Source: CAVHXA01 sp963639765 (GTDB taxonomy: Bacteria; Bacillota; Clostridia; Oscillospirales; Oscillospiraceae). From it: a DNA stretch of 7,039 nucleotides. The notes under the pieces were generated by a model that saw nothing but the letters and a program-made list of their open reading frames with translations, had not been told where the DNA came from and searched no databases. Shown piece after piece: positions 3,378 to 7,039 of the stretch; within the stretch, counting starts at the first letter, position 1; each line of letters begins with the position of its first letter. Both the position numbers and the translations under genes were made by a program. The DNA lies in NCBI GenBank assembly GCA_963639765.1, contig CAVHXA010000087.1, positions 1 to 7,039 on the forward strand, read 5' to 3'.

Positions 3378-5885
3378 TTATACCGTAAGGGAAAACGCAT
3401 ATCGGACGGTGATTTTGTGTCCTTGCGATATTCGGTTGTGACGTTCAAATCTCATAGTTCGTACGGGGTTCATATTGTTGAAACCCTGTCCGAAAGGAAC
3501 TACGGTAAATCCCATGCCCTCAAGGTTCTGTACCATCTGCACGGCACCCCAGCGATCAAAGGCAATCTCACGGATATTGAAACGCTCGCCCAGCTGTTCG
3601 ATAAACTTCTCGATAAAACCGTAATGCACCACATTACCTTCCGTGGTTTGCAGATACCCTTGCCGCTTCCACACGTCGTATGGCACGTGGTCGCGCCGGA
3701 CACGAAGGTCAAGATTGTCCTCCGGTATCCAGAAGTACGGCAGGATGATGTACCTGTCTTCCTCATCGGTCGGCGGAAACACAAGCACAAATGCCGTAAT
3801 ATCCGTGGTGGAGGAAAGGTCAAGACCGCCGTAGCAGACACGGCCTTCCAGTTCGCCTTCATCCGCGGCAAAGGCGCATTTATCCCACAGGTGCATCGGC
3901 ATCCAGCGGACTGCCTGCTTTACCCATTGATTGAGGCGGAGCTGGCGGAAACTGTTTTCCTCGGCGGGATTTTGCTTTGCGCTTTCGCAGGCTGCTTTGA
4001 CCTTGTCGATGCCGACGGTAATGCCGAGAGACGGATTCGCTTTCTTCCAGACTTTCGGGTCCGTCCAATCATCGCTCTCGTCGGCGCCGTAGATCACCGG
4101 GTAGAAGGTCGGGTCAATCTTCCGCCCCTCCAGAATATCCTTTGCCTTCTGGTGCGTTTCATAGCAGATGGATTTTGTGTCCGTACCGGCCGTGGTAATG
4201 AGGAAATACAGCGGCTGCGTACGGGCGTCGCCGGAGCCCTTGGTCATAACATCAAAGAGCTTGCGATTTGGCTGGGTGTGCAGCTCGTCAAAGACAACAC
4301 CGTGGATATTAAAGCCGTGCTTGGAGTAGGCTTCGGCGGACAGCACCTGATAGAAGCTATTAGTAGGCTGGTACACGATGCGCTTGGTAGCCGATAGAAT
4401 TTTACAGCGTTTGTTGAGCGCCGGGCACATACGAATCATGTCAGCTGCAACCTCAAATACGATGGACGCCTGCTGTCGGTCGGCGGCGCGGCCGTAGACC
4501 TCGGCGCGTTCCTCGCCGTCGCCGCAGGTGAGCAGAAGCGCCACGGCGGCGGCAAGCTCCGAGTTGTGCGTAGGCAAAAAAGAACGCCCCACCAAATATT
4601 GATGAGATGGGGAGTCCACCTGTACGCACTGCATACCGCGATTGGGTATTTTCTCGATTTTATCAATGTAACGGTAGTGACTCCGCGTAGCGGGATTCCG
4701 TTCCACCCGTCTCACGGCTTTTCGCGAAAGACCCGCGACAGGCATATCGTCAAAGGCTGTGAACTTCACATAGTACAGCGTTTCGCCTGTGGGAGATCTT
4801 CCGCATTCTTTGCTTTTTCTGTGCCAATCTGTTTTCTGTGTGGAGTCGGCTGTTGTAATAGCGTTTTTGATTCCCAGACTCCAAAGCAGCTCGCTTACGC
4901 TTTCCGACAGAGCCTTTTCCGTGGAGGTGTATATCGCCTGTCCTTTCCTGTCACTGACGGCGCCGTCCGAATCCATGAGCCCCTGCAAAAGTTCCATCCG
5001 CTGATAGTACGACGCGCGCAGATACTCCGAAGGGATAAACTTATCGTGAAAACTCTTCAAAAGCACGGGCTTCAAGTCGGGAATACGGAAGACTACGCTG
5101 TCTCCTACATTCAGCCAAGCCGTATCCACACGGTGATATGGCTGTATATGAGCCAATACCTCCGGTATATCGCGTGTCCGTACCGTTATCTCCGGCTTTG
5201 CGGCGTTTCCGTTCCCAAGCCAGTAACCCATCAGATAGGGATGGACAGGCAGCGCCTTTTCCGGTGTACGTATCGCGTCGGCTACGGCTATACGAAACCG
5301 TATGCTGCTCCCGTCTTTCGGCATTCGGTACAGTTCTCCCGTGGTCATAACGCAGTGCTTTCTTTTTCCGTATGTGTATTCACCGGACCACTGATGGCGT
5401 TCCCCGGCTTCCATTACCTCGCCGTCCCTGAAGGTGATTCTGTACGCCTGTTCCCCATAATCAATCGGGCTTTTCGCCACCACATGACAGGGGTTCCCAT
5501 GCTCATCGAAAACCGTATCGCCGGGTTTGATCTCCCCCATTGTGGTAAAGCCGGCAGGAGTCGGAATAAGCGTATCCATGGACAACTGCTTGCCCATCTT
5601 CTTCGGTATCTCCACATACGCCGTATTGAACTGCCGATAGCCGTTCTCTTTTACCGTGCCGAATAGGTCCCGGACAATCTGCTCCTGCCATCCGATAAGC
5701 TCAAACGGCTTGCCCGCCCAGATTCCTTTGGTGTGGCGCAGGTTCTCGATAAAGGCAACCGCGTAATCGGCGGCCGCCTTGTCATAGTGGGAAGTTTTCT
5801 CCATGAACCCTGTCGGCTTGTATTTTCGCAACTTTCCCGTATACTCACCTCCTCCCGATACGGAAAAAAGGAAAAGAGCCGTCAT
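3378..5885 (-). CDS. Phage terminase large subunit with in-frame class 3 intein, 3' end truncated
   Basis: The packaging ATPase/nuclease that pumps phage DNA into proheads. The phage part is 493 residues. Walker A is split: VEIPKKMGK (91-99), then the intein, then SELAAAVALLL from Ser442. Walker B with the catalytic Glu is GVVFDELHTQ (D533, E534); the coupling motif is LYFLITTAGT (559-568). The nuclease domain keeps the first Asp in YGGLDLSSTTD (D689) and the second in IAFDRWGA (D777). After GFNNMNP (about residue 807) the sequence stops resembling terminases and ends in 28 unrelated residues, so the segment that normally bears the third nuclease Asp (usually KIDGAVA-like) is absent. The outer ATG (5885) lies in a terminator-like hairpin, though GGGAG precedes it by six bases. 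The strong GGGAGGAGG site (5848-5856) points to residue 16, an ACG; TTG at 5831 and ATG at 5804 are other options. Probably a non-functional remnant. Confidence 0.9.
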   Translation of the reverse strand: MTALFLFSVSGGGEYTGKLRKYKPTGFMEKTSHYDKAAADYAVAFIENLRHTKGIWAGKPFELIGWQEQIVRDLFGTVKENGYRQFNTAYVEIPKKMGKQLSMDTLIPTPAGFTTMGEIKPGDTVFDEHGNPCHVVAKSPIDYGEQAYRITFRDGEVMEAGERHQWSGEYTYGKRKHCVMTTGELYRMPKDGSSIRFRIAVADAIRTPEKALPVHPYLMGYWLGNGNAAKPEITVRTRDIPEVLAHIQPYHRVDTAWLNVGDSVVFRIPDLKPVLLKSFHDKFIPSEYLRASYYQRMELLQGLMDSDGAVSDRKGQAIYTSTEKALSESVSELLWSLGIKNAITTADSTQKTDWHRKSKECGRSPTGETLYYVKFTAFDDMPVAGLSRKAVRRVERNPATRSHYRYIDKIEKIPNRGMQCVQVDSPSHQYLVGRSFLPTHNSELAAAVALLLTCGDGEERAEVYGRAADRQQASIVFEVAADMIRMCPALNKRCKILSATKRIVYQPTNSFYQVLSAEAYSKHGFNIHGVVFDELHTQPNRKLFDVMTKGSGDARTQPLYFLITTAGTDTKSICYETHQKAKDILEGRKIDPTFYPVIYGADESDDWTDPKVWKKANPSLGITVGIDKVKAACESAKQNPAEENSFRQLRLNQWVKQAVRWMPMHLWDKCAFAADEGELEGRVCYGGLDLSSTTDITAFVLVFPPTDEEDRYIILPYFWIPEDNLDLRVRRDHVPYDVWKRQGYLQTTEGNVVHYGFIEKFIEQLGERFNIREIAFDRWGAVQMVQNLEGMGFTVVPFGQGFNNMNPVRTMRFERHNRISQGHKITVRYAFSLTV
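4563..5588 (-). other. Class 3 intein with LAGLIDADG endonuclease, in terminase Walker A
   Basis: 342 residues (Q100-N441 of the open frame) that would excise by protein splicing and join Lys99 to Ser442. Block A is QLSMDTLIPTPAGFTTMGEI, then KPGDTVFDEHGNP, with Gln in place of the usual Cys/Ser1. Block B is GERHQWSG (H164, W166). Block F is MQCVQVDSPSHQYLVG with Cys420 at the nucleophile position. Block G is FLPTHN, then Ser442. W166, C420 and T439 together form the W-C-T signature of class 3 inteins, which start splicing from the block F Cys. The endonuclease has block C LMGYWLGNGN (218-227), block D-like FIPSEYLRASYYQRMELL, block E LQGLMDSDG (300-308) and block H STEKALSESVSELLWSLGI. Block C has Asn225 where the catalytic Asp is expected, so cleavage activity is doubtful while splicing residues look intact. 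Confidence 0.9.
5848..5856 (-). promoter_or_regulatory. Strong ribosome binding site facing an ACG codon
   Basis: GGGAGGAGG on the minus strand is an extended Shine-Dalgarno sequence. Seven bases downstream, where the start codon should be, stands ACG (5838-5840), in frame with KLRKYKPTGFMEK, where related terminases begin. It suggests a mutated ATG or a rare ACG start. Confidence 0.55.
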
Positions 5886-5891
5886 GGCTCT
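5875..5891 (-). terminator. Possible terminator between zinc-ribbon gene and terminase
   Basis: On the minus strand AGAGCC-atgac-GGCTCT forms a 6-bp stem followed by TTTTCCTTTTTT. It would end transcripts from the zinc-ribbon gene just before the terminase and contains the outermost ATG of the terminase frame. The stem is short, so it may instead be a weak attenuator. Confidence 0.5.
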
Positions 5892-5929
5892 CTCCCTTTC
5901 GCCTATTGCCGATAAACCGTCTATTTCCT

Positions 5930-6139
5930 TTATTTCCGCCCGTCCGCCCCATGTCTCCGCATGACGGCAAGGACTCTGTCCTGCTCGGCGGCATCCAACC
6001 CTATGGACTCCAGCGCTTCCCGTGTGCCGCAGTCCGGGCAGATGAGGGTCTTGTTATCCGCCCGGGAGATAGCGGGAATATCGCGGTATGTCCGCCCGCA
6101 CCTGGGGCAGACGGTTGAAGTCATTTCAATCTCTTTCAT
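5930..6139 (-). CDS. Small zinc-ribbon protein of prophage type
   Basis: A 69-aa protein with two CxxC knuckles, CPRC (11-14) and CPDC (34-37), spaced as in a zinc ribbon. The linker DIPAISRADNKTLICPDCGT (residues 20-39) is a sequence I recognise as recurrent in small hypothetical proteins of Clostridia prophages, often near an amidoligase gene, as here. The C-terminal third is helical and charged (EALESIGLDAAEQDRVLAVM). It probably binds one zinc ion; the partner is unknown, and nucleic acid or protein binding are both possible. The ATG at 6139 lies 8 bases after AAGGAG (6148-6153). It sits between the amidoligase and the terminase on the same strand. Full length and intact. Confidence 0.82.
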   Translation of the reverse strand: MKEIEMTSTVCPRCGRTYRDIPAISRADNKTLICPDCGTREALESIGLDAAEQDRVLAVMRRHGADGRK

Positions 6140-6168
6140 AAAAAATTCTCCTTCCCGAAGTTTCCTTC

Positions 6169-6210
6169 TGCCACCTAAAGACCGCCGAAGCGGTCAAGGT
6201 TCGGGTGGCA
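6169..6210 (-). other. Two-tier hairpin in the amidoligase/zinc-ribbon spacer
   Basis: An outer stem TGCCACC (6169-6175) / GGTGGCA (6204-6210) encloses an inner stem GACCGC (6180-6185) / GCGGTC (6190-6195). On the minus strand the inner loop is the stable C(TTCG)G tetraloop. No T run follows, so it is not a standard terminator. A transcript-stabilising or processing element, or a readthrough attenuator, is possible. A small GAAG-GAAA-CTTC hairpin follows before the zinc-ribbon ribosome binding site. Confidence 0.6.
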
Positions 6211-6286
6211 GGAGGTCAACTCCCTTGGTTCCTTCAAGCGGCAGCTCTGCCGCTACGGAAGGCCGCGTCCCCGTCCAGACGCCTTG

Positions 6287-7039
6287 TCAGGATCTCCCCG
6301 CGGTCTTGAACTCCTCGCCGATAAAGCCGAGGCGAAGGAGCCAGGTGCGCATTGCGTATTTGGGGTTTTCGTTCTGCTGGGGCTTGGGACTTGCCGTCCG
6401 CACCGTCTTTGCCATCTGGCTGAGCGCGAGGCAAAGCTGAATGTAGCTCTTGAGCTGTCCGGCGTGGAGTCCGTTCTGCTTCTCGCCATCGGGCGCGTCA
6501 AACTGGAAGAGCCGGAACTCAACCGTACCCTTGGTGAAGGTGGCGTGGAGGTTGAGCATATGGTAGCGGCTGCTGTTGTAATGTTGGCTTCTGCCGCAGT
6601 CGGCATTCTGGCTGCCGTACCAAATGTCCGCGAGGTCTGCCATCGTTGTGGGCTTCCCGCGGTTGACCTGCTCCAGGAATCTGGGGTCTACCGTGCGGCA
6701 ATAGCGGCTGATGCGGCCACTGTCGAGGTTCAGCGCGCTTGCCAGGAGGTCTTCGTGGCTTGCCATGATGTTGGCGAGGTTTCGGAGCGTTTGGGGCGTG
6801 TGACCCTTGGCGCCGATGTGAATGTGAACTCCGCAGCCCCTTGTGGCGTCGCTCCTGGCACCCGCCTTGCGCAGTCGGCGGACAAGCTCCTGCAGGGTCT
6901 CCATGTCGGCGTAGGTGAGGATCGGCGTGACCATCTCGCACTTTTCGCTGTCCGGTCCCGCAATGCTGACGTCCTTCTGGAATTTCCACTCGCGTCCGCT
7001 CTCGTCCCAAGCCGACCAGGTGCAGTACCCGTTGCGTCT
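6287..7039 (-). CDS. Amidoligase family protein, start off window, 3' frameshift likely
   Basis: The 250 visible codons continue in frame to the right edge, so the N-terminus is missing. The protein belongs to the amidoligase family with a glutamine-synthetase-like fold, predicted from the family to join carboxylate and amine groups with ATP, probably modifying a peptide or cell-wall substrate. Visible landmarks, counted from the edge, are the DxSG-x-W strand region (12-18), SEKCEMVTPIL (31-41), the His-x-His signature GCGVHIHIG (68-76), RNLANIMASHEDLL (86-99), RYHMLNLHATFTKG (158-171) and the GTVEFRLF strand (171-178). The tail RTWLLRLGFIGEEFKTA is typical, but the frame then ends abruptly as GRS-stop. 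The +1 frame continues EILTRRLDGDAAFRSGRAAA to a stop at 6234, which fits the family's usual C-terminus, so a one-base deletion near 6296-6299 is likely. Confidence 0.85.
   Translation of the reverse strand, partial: RRNGYCTWSAWDESGREWKFQKDVSIAGPDSEKCEMVTPILTYADMETLQELVRRLRKAGARSDATRGCGVHIHIGAKGHTPQTLRNLANIMASHEDLLASALNLDSGRISRYCRTVDPRFLEQVNRGKPTTMADLADIWYGSQNADCGRSQHYNSSRYHMLNLHATFTKGTVEFRLFQFDAPDGEKQNGLHAGQLKSYIQLCLALSQMAKTVRTASPKPQQNENPKYAMRTWLLRLGFIGEEFKTAGRS

Noticed and set aside
2954..3388. A 144-codon plus-strand frame over tnpV
   Set aside because: It is antisense to a well-recognised TnpV protein and has no recognisable domain, despite a Cys-rich start.
3321..4397. A 358-codon open frame on the plus strand
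   Set aside because: It is antisense to the terminase C-terminal half and to the tnpV start, with a composition typical of a reversed reading frame. The minus-strand frame has clear terminase motifs.
4566..5666. A 366-codon open frame on the plus strand
   Set aside because: It lies antisense to the intein coding sequence, has no family motifs, and has no convincing ribosome binding site. GC-rich coding DNA on the minus strand explains it.

Overview
The window looks like an accessory region of a low-to-moderate GC member of the Firmicutes (Clostridia, probably Oscillospiraceae/Ruminococcaceae-like). The basis is strong GGAGG-type ribosome binding sites, sigma70-like TTGnnn-N17-TATAAT promoters, a TnpV protein, a small Firmicutes-type TetR regulator, and a prophage gene neighbourhood (amidoligase, zinc-ribbon protein, terminase) familiar from gut Clostridia. 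The left half is visibly AT-richer than the right half, which fits two DNA sources: host/accessory DNA on the left and phage DNA on the right.

Left part (1-2965). A complete IS5-family insertion sequence (56-880) is bounded by 15-bp inverted repeats and a TTA target duplication. Its transposase is split over two frames joined by a probable programmed -1 frameshift at a run of seven A. Next come a TetR-type regulator (+), preceded by an unusual array of TGTATCAC...GAAACAAG repeats, and a convergent small lipoprotein gene (-). The two share a bidirectional terminator, and one more copy of the repeat lies upstream of the lipoprotein promoter. A Phd/YefM-ParE/RelE toxin-antitoxin operon (-) follows, with its own promoter, candidate operator and terminator.

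Right part (2966-7039, all genes on the minus strand, so transcription runs from the right edge leftwards). An amidoligase (N-terminus off the window, C-terminus apparently frameshifted) is followed by a structured intergenic hairpin, a 69-aa zinc-ribbon protein, a terminase large subunit, and a TnpV-family protein.

The most striking object is the terminase. Its Walker A P-loop is interrupted exactly between Lys and Ser by a 342-residue intein. The intein begins with Gln, not Cys or Ser, and carries the Trp-Cys-Thr signature of class 3 inteins plus a LAGLIDADG homing endonuclease whose first catalytic acid is replaced by Asn. The host terminase has lost its C-terminus (the third nuclease Asp region) at a junction near 3466, just before tnpV, and its expected start position is ACG. 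No small terminase lies beside it. I read the right half as a decaying prophage remnant cut by a TnpV-bearing element, in which a complete intein reading frame persists inside a terminase that is probably no longer functional.
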